DNA from: Dimorphilus gyrociliatus
Taxonomy: Eukaryota; Annelida; Polychaeta; Dinophilidae
Length of the DNA stretch: 64,000 nt
Assembly: GCA_904063045.1 (NCBI GenBank)
Contig: CAJFCJ010000013.1
Coordinates: 1,470,156-1,534,155 of the forward strand
Reading direction: 5' to 3'
Shown here one piece after another: positions 1-10,524 of this stretch. The notes under the pieces are model-generated. The model did not search any database. It worked only from the letters and a program-made list of their open reading frames with translations, and was not told where the DNA came from. A program made the position numbers and the translations under genes. Every line of letters begins with the position of its first letter. The first letter of the stretch is position 1.

Positions 1-271
1 ACATAGAGGGATTGGCGCTTGAAAGGGAAGGATAGAGGGAGAGAGGAAGTAAGGGAAGGAAAGAGGAGGAATAGTGAGAGACAAGTGAAAGAGTGAATGA
101 CAAACAGAGAGAGAGAGAGAGAGAGAGTGAAAAACGGATTTACGAATAGCAGCCTTCCCTCCCTAATAGATGACTATTGCACGTGTTACCATACAATTAT
201 CCTCTACATCCCATCGTGAACTTTGCGGATAAAGGAATTCTCTAGAGTATCCCGTAGAAGACATGAAAAGA
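1..271. other. Non-coding flank with GA repeat
   Basis: I see no gene here. The stretch is purine-rich on the + strand and holds a (GA)n tract around 104-128. It lies downstream of the minus-strand GPCR, so part of it may be that gene's 3' untranslated region. Confidence 0.5.
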
Positions 272-1318
272 CTAACTTGTACTCCTTCGCACTAGCCTAA
301 CCGACTCTTGATCATTTCCAGTTATTGGTGCTGTTAAAACAGTTCGACTTGCAGCGTAAATTATTGGATTAAAAACAGCATATAGTGAACTAAGAATATC
401 TATAAGACTGAGGGCTAAGATTGGGTTTGATGTCACTTGTCCACCAAGACAAATATAAAGGAATGTACAAAAAAAAGGCCCATTACAGATAGCGAATAAT
501 ATAGCCAAAGAGACCATAAATTTAGCTATAACTCTACGAGAATTAGTTGTCCTTCTAACGGCTGAATCGTCGCTATCAGTTTCTATCCTTTTATAAAGAG
601 TTGCAAAAATGAGAGAATAATTGACAGTAATCAATAGAAGAGGCAGTACATAATAAAGGACAAATATTAAGATAAAATATCCTCTTCCTCCCGAAGTTAT
701 TAAGTTGCCATTGACGATGTGATTACAGAAATTTAAAACAACTCCATCAATACTCATCTCCTCCGTATATGTAAAATATAAAGGTAGCGGTAAAGGTGCC
801 AATAGACTAAAGAACCATATTATCAATAAGACTTTTATTGTTTTTCCAGAGCTCAGCCACCTCTTCGCTTTAAAAGGAAACCGTATTAGCAACAATCTTT
901 CGATACTTATAGCCGTTATTGTATGAAAGGCACAACAAGCAAATATAGTGGAGCAATATCCAGTTATCCTGCAGAAAATGCTCCGATGTTCCTTAGACAG
1001 TCGAAATTCACTTTCAAATGGCAGTATTAGGTCAGTTAATCTAAGCGGCTGGTAGATAGAAGAATTTAAGAATTCGCAGACGGCCAGATTCAGGACGAGA
1101 TAAGCCGTAACGTTCGATCTTAATTTAGTGCCTTTTAATAAAATTATTATAACGAGACAATTACCAAGCGACGCCAATAGTATAATAGCAATTTGAAGAG
1201 CAATGATTGTATAACGTACAACGGATAATCTTATTAAATCCTCAATTTTCGTAATATTCTTCATAATCATCTTATCCGTGCGAAACAGAAATGAAGTTTG
1301 TTCAGAAAACAGCTGCAT
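272..1318 (-). CDS. Class A (rhodopsin-like) G protein-coupled receptor, intronless
   Basis: This 348-residue open frame has no interruption. It shows seven hydrophobic segments and the class A landmarks: GN in TM1 (52-53), NLAVCE in TM2 (77-82, where most receptors have LAxxD), Cys116 before TM3 and Cys198 in the second extracellular loop as a likely disulfide, ERL at 140-142 in place of DRY, and NPIIY at 317-321 in TM7. TM6 carries CNGP (278-281) instead of the usual CWxP. The third intracellular loop is short and basic, and the tail is rich in Ser, Thr and Arg. This pattern fits a peptide-type receptor at the plasma membrane signalling through G proteins, but the ligand cannot be read from the sequence. 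The first ATG was used; Met17 and Met19 are alternative starts. The acidic Glu82 at the sodium-site position and the altered TM6 motif suggest a divergent or lineage-specific receptor. Confidence 0.88.
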   Translation of the reverse strand: MQLFSEQTSFLFRTDKMIMKNITKIEDLIRLSVVRYTIIALQIAIILLASLGNCLVIIILLKGTKLRSNVTAYLVLNLAVCEFLNSSIYQPLRLTDLILPFESEFRLSKEHRSIFCRITGYCSTIFACCAFHTITAISIERLLLIRFPFKAKRWLSSGKTIKVLLIIWFFSLLAPLPLPLYFTYTEEMSIDGVVLNFCNHIVNGNLITSGGRGYFILIFVLYYVLPLLLITVNYSLIFATLYKRIETDSDDSAVRRTTNSRRVIAKFMVSLAILFAICNGPFFCTFLYICLGGQVTSNPILALSLIDILSSLYAVFNPIIYAASRTVLTAPITGNDQESVRLVRRSTS

Positions 1319-2423
1319 AGCGCCGACTGCAATGGCTCTTCAAATGTAGTTTGTCAACTTTGGCATTATGCATTTAAATATTTACGAACACTATTCTGAA
1401 TTTCATGAGAATGACTTTAAAAAGTCCAATCTATCAAAAAACCTGCCCCACTTGTACTCTATATTGGTTGTACAATCAACGATTTATGATTTTCTCTTAA
1501 CCAAAAAATAAATTGTACAGAGAGAGAGCGAGAGAGGGCGATAGCAAAGAGAGCGCGGGTGAGAAAGTGATTCGAACATCAGAACCACCTAGATTAGGCC
1601 TAAAGTCAATTTTTGTCGATAAACATTAGCAAAGCGTACCTCTTCATTCTTGGCATATCTCTCTCCCTTGACCTATGAAATTATATTACAATTGACTTTC
1701 ATTATATTTAGGATTAATACTAAGTCTCCTTTTCTATTTCTTTTTTCTGTAGTTAATAATTAATCTTTCGTTATTCAAAATAATTAGGTAATTTTAAGAG
1801 CGCTGTTTCAGTCATACAAAATTCGCCTTTGAGATATATCGAGTCACGCAGTTCGTGATTTATTCTTCTATAAGAACAGAGGGGAATTACTAGGGCAATA
1901 AAACTGGTAGATTTTTCTTTTGATGAAAGATTCGAAATAAGTTAATTTTTCTCCTCTCTTCTCTTTTTCCATTTCTTCCACTTGTACAATTTTCTCATGC
2001 AAAAAGGAAATGCGTAAATAAATAAAAAAAATTGTTACAAGTAAATTATTCCGTTGCCAAGGTAGGCATATATTTTTAGAACGAGTTACTTATCTAGATG
2101 AACTGATCGTAACGGTTATAGGAGAAAGTGTAAAATCAGTGATTTATGTTCGTAGTAAAAATTGTAATTCGTTCCAGTTCAACACTGACGTAATTTACTT
2201 ATTAAATATTCAAGCAGTCTTTCATCTATTCCCATCAGTACTTAAAACCTTAAATTCAATTATCTCCTCTCAGTTTTTTCCTTCAATCTCACTTTTTTCA
2301 ATTTTCCTTTATTTCATATGAATTCTGGGTTTATATATAGTCTTACAATAACGACATCTATTATTTTTTATAAAATATGAACAAAATAAAGGATAAAATC
2401 GGAATCTAAATAGTATTTTTTTT
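1319..2423. other. Intergenic, no gene seen
   Basis: The region lies upstream of the GPCR and downstream of the RhoGEF, both on the minus strand. It holds a GA-rich patch near 1521-1570 and a TAGGCCTA octamer at 1595-1602. The short open frame at 2139-2321 (+) is low complexity and I do not accept it as a gene. Confidence 0.5.
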
Positions 2424-4428
2424 TCATAATCTTTTCGATCGTTTTCGAAAGGGCATAAGAAAACAATCAAGGGTTTGGTTCTCTGTGAAATTTAATGTAG
2501 AGAAAATTGTTTCTTTTGTAGGTGAAATAGTCGGACTTTGACGCTGCTCCAATTTAATTTGTTTCATCAATGCTAGTCCTCTCAGAGGGGTCCTCGTACT
2601 GCTTGGCTTTCTTAGGGTCATCCTACTCTCTTCCAATGAACTGCAGGGAAAAATAAAGATAAATTGCTTTATAAGAATATCTTTTACAGACTAAATCATT
2701 AACGATTTATGATATTAAATTACTCGAAGATAAAACAAGTTTTATTGATTTCAGTCAAGCGCACATGGAAAAATTCATATTCCATTCGTATAAAACTATT
2801 GATTTATTTCGACTTGTTTATCCTAAAAGAAAATTAACTACTAACTTAATCGTTTCATGTAGAGCTTTGATCCAAGACTCAACTGTTTTATGATCAGAGT
2901 ACAGTAATAATCTTTCATCTTGACAGGAAATCTAATTGAAAAGAAATAGATAGAAAATGTTTACATAACCAACACAAATTTCAAATCATTCACTAAAGCT
3001 CAATTTACAAACCGCGAATAGCGTAGCTTGAGACTGACTATGACCGAGTAATCTCTCCACTTTACAATGCCTCAGAGGCAATATACAACTACATCTGTAG
3101 TGTGAAAAGAAATAAATGAAAACTTTAGATAAGAGCAAAACTTAGTTGATAGAAAGTAAATTGGCTACCGGAATGGCTTATGAGAAGAAAAGCTCGGCTT
3201 ACAATAGATGAGGATATCGGAAAATAGAAATAACTTTCTGTCATGTGCTTTACCACCTTTGCGTGATACTTTTTTCAAATCACCCTCTTTCAAAAAAATT
3301 CGTCCAGGTTGAACCAATTGAGGGACAGATGTTCCACACAAACTTTTTTGTATAGCAATCATTTTTTGAGCATTATCTTGCTGCTTTATATGATTGTTTA
3401 TATGGTCTGCTACTTTACTCATTTCTGCAACAGCCTCTATAGTTTTTTATAAAAAAAAAAAAAAAGACAAGTAAAGCTAAATTTCAAACAACAGTGTTTT
3501 CCTTCTTTTTACACGTAAACAAATTCTTACATACTTTTTATATTTTCGTAATCAGGATTATCATTTTCAGTTTGCTTAAGTAACTCTGTTAACAACAGCT
3601 TATACCTGAAATACATTATTCCAGATTTGAATAAAGAGAAAAAAGAACAGAACAAGTTAAGTACAAACCTAGGCACTCTTTGGACTGGTGTTATTAAAAG
3701 AGCGTTTAATTTAAGACCATTCATTTCAGGCAATCCTTCCTGCGTTCTTCTAAACGCAGACAAATCTGGACATTTTTGTTCCCAGTTCTATGCAAGTAAA
3801 AGTTAAATGACATTACTTTAGCTGTGCCTATCTAATAAACACTATTTCTGAATACTTACGAGAAGAGTGGCAAGAGCGTATTCGTGATTATTAGCATAGA
3901 GCGAATAAAACTTAAAAAATTGGCTGACTCTCAAAAAAGCCTCTCCCATACTATGTTGACTTAAGAGTTCCATTAATTCTTTATTTAATGAAATAATCTA
4001 AAAATTATTTAGTGAATAGATTAGATAGAATTATTAAAATTCCATTTTTAGAACTTACTTGATCAATGTTCTGAAAAATTTCAGAAATAACATATTCTGG
4101 AACTAGTTTCAACTTTTTCAAAGGAGATTGAAAGTTCTAAGTCATCATTTGATAAAAATATATTAATATTTTACATTGAAAACCAGTTTAGTTACCTTAA
4201 CAATCAATTTTAAATGAAACAAGTAGGTTTCTTCCGTGTCAAAAACCTCCTTGATAACTTTTTGTCTCTTATTTAAAGTGGGCTTTATTGCAGATCTCGG
4301 AAGCCTATTGCAGCTATACTCTTCAACTTCTAAAAAATGCATAAAGAATAAAATTTTTTGCTGGGACAAAAAACTAATGATTGTCTGTTCAACAGTCAGT
4401 ATTTTGAACTACCTAAAACGTCGTCCAT
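2424..4428 (-). CDS. ARHGEF39: Dbl-family RhoGEF (DH-PH), ARHGEF39-like
   Basis: Ten exons join in phase (4413-4428, 4196-4329, 4059-4136, 3860-3997, 3669-3787, 3535-3605, 3169-3436, 3013-3094, 2846-2931, 2424-2640) to give about 402 residues. The DH domain begins with RQKVIKEVFDTEETYLFHLK and contains the helix ALLITPVQRVPRYKLLL, the conserved core of Rho nucleotide-exchange domains. The PH domain follows, with KLFLFSDILIYCKPSF and then CSCILPLRHCKVERLLGHS, which aligns with what I remember of the ARHGEF39 PH domain. The protein should activate a Rho-family GTPase near membranes. The small size and lack of other domains fit ARHGEF39 better than FGD or FARP proteins. A basic Ser/Thr-Pro-rich tail of about 70 residues extends past the PH domain and is longer than in the human protein (about 335 aa). 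The first coding exon is only 16 nt. The orthology call is moderate; the DH-PH call is strong. Confidence 0.85.
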
Positions 4429-4720
4429 ATTAAGGTAATATGCCTTCTTTGACTTTGTCTATTGGTCATAAGAAAAAAATACATTAGCCCAACAATTATA
4501 CATTAAACATAAATTATAGAAAGCTTTTTGTATTACCTATAAATTGATTTTGAATCAAAATATCTGTTCAAACTAAACGCGACCAGCCATCTTTGATTAT
4601 AAGCCAATCAGCTGCTTAGTCATTGTTGTGTGCTTCCACCTATAGGATATTTATTCAAAGAAACGCCCCCTGTCAAACGAGTTCGAAACGACTGACTTTC
4701 CTAATTGAAAGAAAGTATAT
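4429..4720 (-). promoter_or_regulatory. Candidate promoter of the RhoGEF gene
   Basis: Upstream of the ATG at 4428 there is a CCAAT box context (AGCCAATCAG, about 4603-4612). Near 4655-4692 there are TTTGAA-like and TTCGAA-like elements on the minus strand, resembling cell-cycle CHR elements. The motifs are visible; their use is inference, suggested by the cell-cycle expression reported for vertebrate ARHGEF39. Confidence 0.3.
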
Positions 4721-6425
4721 TACTAGATTAATTAAATTAATTGAGAGTTTTTATTCAAAATATTAAATAAAGAATTTAATTTGTAATTTGTTTTTTTTTT
4801 CTCCTTTTACTTGAAATCTATCTCTTTTTAATTAAAGAGACAATTAAATTCTTTTTATTTCTAATTAGCTTGTCAAAAAACATTTAAAGAAAAGACTATA
4901 CATTAAGTTTCTCTTTTGTATCAGATGACATATTTAAAAGAATAGAAAGAAAAGAACGATACAGTATGATATATGTCTCCATCTAGGTAACAATTTACAT
5001 AGTTCGATTTTATATTCAGATCAATACCATAGTTATTATTTACAAATAAATCAAAGGGAAAAAAGCAACTATAATCAATTTGAGTTATAGATGGATATTC
5101 ATTATATAAAAAATTGTAATTTAGAGCAAATAATTGCCAATAATAACATAAATTATAGGGCAAACTCAGCATCGGTCGGAATACTTTTTATTAGCTTTAA
5201 ATTAGAATTAATGAATCAATTCGATCGAAAAGGAAATTCATGGGATATATGGAACATTTAAAGTTACCAATCCAATAATCTAAATAAAACAAAATATTTC
5301 TTTCTTATCAACTTCGAGCTACGTTCAAAGACCTGTATATATCTTCGATAGTAAAGAAAACATTAAAAATAAACAGACTGAAGTAGTATCATAGTATCGT
5401 ATCAGTTAATTTTCTAATATATATAAGGTTTAGCCTGGCATTATTTGAAAAGAATATGTTTAGGCTTAGTAATAACAACATAAACAGATCCCTTAAAGCT
5501 TTAAAGCCGCTGTAAATTGTGTACAAAAAGTATTGTTCGAAAGCAGGATATATTCCATCAACTGTTTCAGTTCTTTCTGGTAAGTACCGAAAATTTTCAA
5601 TCTATATTAACTTCATTTATTAGCCATAACTAAACCATTAGCATTTTTAATACTAGAAGATTAAGTAATTAAAGAGAATGGTCAGGGATCAAGGATACCG
5701 TTTTTATAGGATTACCTTCATTAAGACTAATTATTAAAGGTCTCCAAGTGAATAAACGCTTTTATAATAAAGTAACTTATTTTAAGGAAGTATTACTACA
5801 GAATGGTTACGCAATATGGGAAAGTGTTTAAGCGAATTAAGTAGGAAATAGAAAAATTACAGTCCATTTGTATCAAAGTCGCTTGGGTAATTTTACTGCA
5901 ATTATCTGTATATCACTTAATTTATGATGATAAGTGTAAATTAGTCATATATTAATAGTAAATTGTGGCACATAAAAGCCGGAATATGAGAAAGTTAGTT
6001 GCACCCCAGCCAACTTCCTCTCTCCAAATATCATGGGAATATGCAACAAGGAACCCGACACCACATTATTCAAGAATAAAGATTCAACAAAGTAAGCCTA
6101 TTTAATGTGGATAGCGGATATCTTATCTCAATTATATTTTTCAGCTGACTTGGATTGTTTAGCTATTTATCACAACAAAAAGTAGAAGATTGTTCATACT
6201 TCCCGGTCGTGCACTTTCGAAAACGAGACCGGAAATCCTTACAAACTATTTTCTTTTTCCGTTTAATGTATCTTTATAGATACTCACTTTAATTTTTTCC
6301 TTGATTGGCGACCTTGAAAAAGTCATTATAATATATATTTCTATTGAAGAAGCTTCTGTATAAAGATTATTTTTTGAAATATTTAGTTTAAGTCAAAAAA
6401 TTGTTCAAGTTTTCGTATTGAATCA
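4721..6425. other. Intergenic between RhoGEF and CRK
   Basis: I see no gene. The sequence is AT-rich, with short poly-T and TA runs. An ETS-like ACCGGAAAT at 6228-6236 lies about 190 bp before the CRK start and may belong to its promoter. The minus-strand open frame at 4921-5172 has no recognisable features and looks like chance. Confidence 0.45.
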
Positions 6426-7469
6426 ATGCAAGACACATCAGTTGGTAACGACTTTGATCCACACAACAGGGATGAGTATGTATTTTTGACTAAAATAAAT
6501 TTTAAAATTGACTCTTTATATTTTTATTTGCATTCTAAGCTGGTATTTTGGTACGTATTCAAGAGAGGATGCGAATAGGCTGCTAGATAGTGAAAATGAA
6601 GCAGGAGTATTTCTGGTTAGAGATAGTAATACACTAAAGGGAGATTTAGTGCTTTGTGTGAGGTAAATTATTATATTATTGTTTAGTTCAATATCTCAGT
6701 AGTTTATTATGATTAAAGTGAAGGCGATCGCACTGCACACTACATTATTCAGAAATATAGAAAAGGGGAAAGTGGTGATTTAGTATACAGAATAGGAGAA
6801 AAAGACTTTAATGATATGCCTGAGTTATTAATATTCTATCGCTATCACTTACTGGATAAAACCTACTTGAAAAAAGTCGTTACCAGGGAAAGATATATAA
6901 CTTTATATACTTTCGCCGGTAAGGACAAGGAAGATTTACCGTTTGGAAAAGGGGAAATGCTTACCATTTTACAAAAAGATGAAGCTCAATGGTGGACGGC
7001 TAAGAATTCTAAAGGAGAAAAAGGTCAAGTTCCTGTAACTTATTTGCAAAAGGTTAGAAAAAATTGTCATAATAGTATTGGTACAAAGGCAATACGATAA
7101 TTTAACGTTTAACTTATTTACAATTTTAGCATGAGCCGAGAATTACTATTTATAATGAACTTCCTAATAAAGAAGAAAGACTAAGCAGGGTAAACGACTG
7201 TTTATTAAAATACATTTTTTATAACTCCACTGTTATTAACTTAGTTGCAGTCGAGAAAGGTTCCATTTGTTGCCAAAGCTGTAAAGCCATATTCTCCCTG
7301 TGTCTACAATCAAAACGAATTGGCCTTCGAGAAGGGTGATACTATTCAGGTTGAAAAAGTCGACAGTACGGGTACATGGTTTGGCAAAAAGCTGCCTAGC
7401 GGACCATCTGGAGAATTTCCATTCATCTTTGTTCGACCCGTAGATACGGAATCGGAAGCGAGTAATTAG
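6426..7469 (+). CDS. CRK: CRK adaptor protein (SH2-SH3-SH3)
   Basis: Five exons (6426-6475, 6540-6662, 6719-7052, 7130-7189, 7245-7469) join in phase to encode 263 residues. The SH2 domain (about 16-118) starts WYFGTYSREDA and has GVFLVRDS with the phosphotyrosine-binding Arg, then AHYIIQKY and FYRYHLLD. The first SH3 (about 122-175) has ALYDY-equivalent TLYTF, DLPFGKGE, the WW pair in AQWWTAKN and the PVTYLQK end. The second, atypical SH3 (about 190-255) has LAFEKGDTIQV, a single W and FIFVRPV. This order and length are those of CRK/CRKL: a cytoplasmic adaptor that couples tyrosine-phosphorylated scaffolds such as p130Cas to DOCK and C3G exchange factors. The short linker carries a lone Tyr (IYNELP), possibly the counterpart of the regulatory Tyr of vertebrate CRK. 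Introns are 54-77 nt. A polyadenylation-type AATAAA lies near 7670. Confidence 0.96.
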
Positions 7470-7983
7470 CAAAAGGCATACAGAAGTAATGTTCAGTTAA
7501 TCAAGAAATGTTTAAAAAGACATAATTTATAAGACTTCTTTAACCGAAAATTTCTATACATTCGCTCACGAATCCAGTATTTATAATTATGAATAAATTA
7601 GTCTCAATGGTTATCTTTGAGTATTTGTCTCAAACTCAAAGAAAGTATATATTATCTTCTGTTTTTATAAATAAATACAATTCCTACATTTAATATAACT
7701 TCGCTTTCAAGATTCTTTTCTGAAGATTTTTAGAATTCTCACGAGGTCATGGACCTCGTGAGAAAATCTCATAATTTCAAACTTTCAGGAGCTAACCGTC
7801 TGTTATCATACAAATTACTAGATTATTTGGTTAAATGATAAGGAATAACTTTAAGTACCAGATACTATATGGCACCTTTTCTTTGTTGAAAATTAGTAAA
7901 TATTAAAAAAAGTATCAAGATGATATAATTTTCAAGCAATCAGGCTTTATGTATTAAGTAAAACATAACCCCCTTAAAAGTGG
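7470..7983. other. Convergent 3' region with AATAAA and a hairpin
   Basis: CRK (+) and the 161-aa gene (-) end here tail to tail. AATAAA near 7670 probably serves CRK. A 13-bp perfect stem-loop lies at 7736-7764 and is listed separately. Confidence 0.6.
7736..7764. repeat. Perfect 13-bp inverted repeat with 3-nt loop
   Basis: The left arm TTCTCACGAGGTC (7736-7748) and the right arm GACCTCGTGAGAA (7752-7764) are exact reverse complements around ATG (7749-7751). The stem is GC-rich compared with its surroundings and sits between two converging genes. Confidence 0.9.
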
Positions 7984-8529
7984 CTAAGGCTTTTTCATTG
8001 AATGAAATTCGCTTCGTTCTTTCTTCACACTGTCAATAAGCTCTTTTTCAGAAATAAAAGTACCTGTAACAAATCCATCCTTCGATAATTGTTTTGGTCT
8101 TAATTGTAGGACAGGCTTATCCGCTGTTTGCTCACTGTCGACAACAACAACTGGCCCTTTACCCGAAGGAAAATTTGGAATTCCAGGTAAAAAATAGTTC
8201 AACAATTTCTGAGGAAGTACATGCTTTCGAAAGTGTGCCCATTGTTTTTTAAATTCAGTATCTCTATTAGCATAGAACGTACTGTCACCCGTATGTTTAG
8301 ATTTTTCCACAAGCACCATCAGCTGTTGGCGGTCTGTTGATAATAAGTACGCGGGAACATTTAAATTCTCGACTTTTTAAAGAATATACTCACAATAAGG
8401 TCTCATAGGTTTTTCATCTTCCATTTTAGGACACACATGGTCTTCTTCATCTGGTTGAGATGAAGAAGGCGAATCTAAAATATACTCGATCTCGTCCCCA
8501 ATGTCAATAACGGTTGGACCAGATTCCAT
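7984..8529 (-). CDS. Unrecognised 161-aa protein with acidic N-terminus
   Basis: Two exons (8394-8529 and 7984-8333) join in phase (PY|YRQQL) to give 161 residues. I do not recognise the family. The first 45 residues are acidic and Ser/Pro-rich (IGDEIEYILDSPSSSQPDEE), typical of a disordered segment. The second exon looks folded, with a basic, aromatic stretch (FKKQWAHFRKHVLPQKLLNY) and a C-terminal charged helix (EKELIDSVKKERSEF). There is no signal peptide or membrane segment, so a cytosolic or nuclear protein is likely. Upstream, an E2F-like palindrome (GGCGCCAAAA, 8586-8595) lies about 57 bp from the ATG, and an NRF1-like CGCATGCGCA lies at 8747-8756, both usual in promoters of broadly expressed genes. 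Confidence 0.75.
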
Positions 8530-8760
8530 TTTTGAGGACTGGTTTAAACGTTACCTTTGTGAGATTTGGAAGCCTAATGAAGCCTGGCGCCAAAAAGAAA
8601 GAACGTTTGGCCATTTCTTTTCGTACAAATTTTTTTATGATTATTTTAAGAATAATGTCGTTTTCGTGTAAAAATTATATTATTATGTGAAAAAAGTTAA
8701 TTTATCCAAAAAATCAACGGATGAGTTTTAAAAACTTTTTCTTTGACGCATGCGCATCTA
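8530..8760 (-). promoter_or_regulatory. Candidate promoter with E2F-like and NRF1-like motifs
   Basis: GGCGCCAAAA at 8586-8595 reads TTTTGGCGCC on the minus strand and matches the E2F consensus. CGCATGCGCA at 8747-8756 matches the core of the NRF1 palindrome. Both lie just upstream of the 161-aa gene in otherwise AT-rich sequence. Confidence 0.45.
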
Positions 8761-9152
8761 AATTTTATTGTCATTGAAGAGCTTTTGGTTCTCTGAAGAG
8801 AATTTTCAGTTTACATTGCTTGGGTTGTTAACACAACCAAAATTCTACCTATTCTAATGTTTTTATACTTATATGCTTGGAACATGGTAAGTCACCTTTA
8901 TAAATATCTATATATAAATTATATATATATATATATATTAATATTATATAAATCCCTAATGGTGTTGAAAACAATTCATTAACTTAATTATTACACTTTC
9001 TTATTAGTTTCAAGCAAAAAGTTTCAAAGTTTATTTATATATAATATATAAATAGCCATAATCTCGTTAAGGTCAACTTAATATTCAGATATTAACGAAA
9101 TATAATTGTGATTACAAAAATTCAACATGGAACCTCAAGGTTCGAACAACTT
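8761..9152. other. Intergenic with short (TA)n
   Basis: I see no gene. A (TA)n tract occupies about 8920-8939. The region separates the promoter of the 161-aa gene from the 3' end of the micro-exon gene. Confidence 0.5.
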
Positions 9153-10524
9153 TTAGAAATCAAGTTTCTTGTGGCCATTTTTCTTGTTCGAAGACATCTT
9201 TCCTACAAGCAAAATCAATATTGACATATTAGTAGATACTCAATAAATAAAATACCTACTTTTTACGACTAGGGGACTTTTCGGAACTTTAGCTATTATG
9301 AAAACGAAAGAAATTGTTTTAACAATTAATCGCATTTTAATTATTATTGTTTCCTGTATTACAACTTACGACGTCTAAATACCCCATCATATTCATCTTC
9401 TAAGAACAAATAATTTAGTAGTTATTGAAGATCTAAAATACATTACTTTTTTACCTTCTTCGTCTTCCACTTTTCTCTTACCTATTTGACAGATATAAAC
9501 ATAAATAAATTGTGATACAATGAATGATAAAACTTCTTACCAGCTCCTGATGTATCCTCACGTGGCGGAATTCCAACTACAATATAAAAACATGGCAAAT
9601 TTTAATGCTTAAATGTAGTGTAGTTTTTATTATACATACCTGGAATAATCTCATTTGCCGTCTTTTCCTTTCCTAAAATATATGCAATTTAGTTTTGTCC
9701 TTATGACGAAAATTAATTAGAATCTAACCGTTTGGGTTGTCGGTCGCAATCACAACCTCATCTAGGACGCAATATGTAAGCATTGATAGAGTATACTTTA
9801 TTGTACAGAAGGTAATATTTCAAATAGTTACTTATGGGAAATTCCCTCACAATCCTGAAGTATTCCTCGTCAGTCTCAGCTGTAGGATGATGTAAGCACA
9901 TATAAGATTTTTTTCGGGATATATTTTAAGAATATGGGAAGAGCAATTTTAAAGCGTGCTCTAAATGCTTTACCTTCTGGGCTATGAGGCGGTGTGTTAA
10001 TCGTAATCTGAAAGTTAAAAATGTCAGAATTAACATATGCTGAAAAATTATTTGAAAAGAGCGATATACAACCATATTAGGGTAAGTTTCTTCTACGTTA
10101 TAAATCTTGTTGATGCCAATAATACCTTTTTTTGACTGAAAATGATAAATTGAATCTTTACTAAGTGACCAAATTTGCTTCAACCGAGAAAACAGTTCTT
10201 TTAGGCAATGAACTCAAAGTGAAAAGTGGAGAACTTTCAATGTTAAAAAAACTGTCTACTCAACAATCTTTTAAGCGCTTTTTAGGTAGAAAAAATCACG
10301 TCAACTATTTATTTTCTACCATTTTTACAGTTACAAGCGTTATCTGTCAGCTATGAATACTTATAAAAAGCATATTTTGCAAACAAAATCCCTGAATTTA
10401 TAGTTAAAAATAAATTAAGAAAAAAAGCTGTAAATATTCAAATATAAGTAGCTTTATTGCCTACTTCCATAAAGAAGTTACTAAATTTATAACTTACTTT
10501 TGGTTTTTGGTCATTTTCTGCCAT
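9153..10524 (-). CDS. Micro-exon gene encoding a 137-aa, probably disordered protein
   Basis: I do not recognise the protein. Eleven coding exons, all with GT-AG borders, join without a frame break: 10498-10524 (27 nt), 10073-10135 (63), 9974-10007 (34), 9832-9879 (48), 9729-9761 (33), 9640-9672 (33), 9541-9576 (36), 9455-9481 (27), 9370-9399 (30), 9260-9292 (33) and 9153-9202 (50). Exons 4 to 10 are all multiples of three and begin and end in phase 1, so any can be skipped without shifting frame. The product starts MAENDQKPK, contains Ser/Thr-Pro sites (NTPPHSPE, VPKSPLVVKRK), an acidic block (KRKVEDEEEDEYDG) and a Lys-rich C-terminus (NKKNGHKKLDF). It has no signal peptide or membrane segment. 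The charge pattern suggests a nuclear, intrinsically disordered protein; that is inference. The start region is shared with the divergent gene at 10551. Confidence 0.75.

Noticed and set aside
4921-5172. 83-codon open frame on the minus strand
   Set aside because: It is rich in Tyr, Asn, Ile and Phe as expected from AT-rich DNA, with no domain, no splice support and no neighbour exon.
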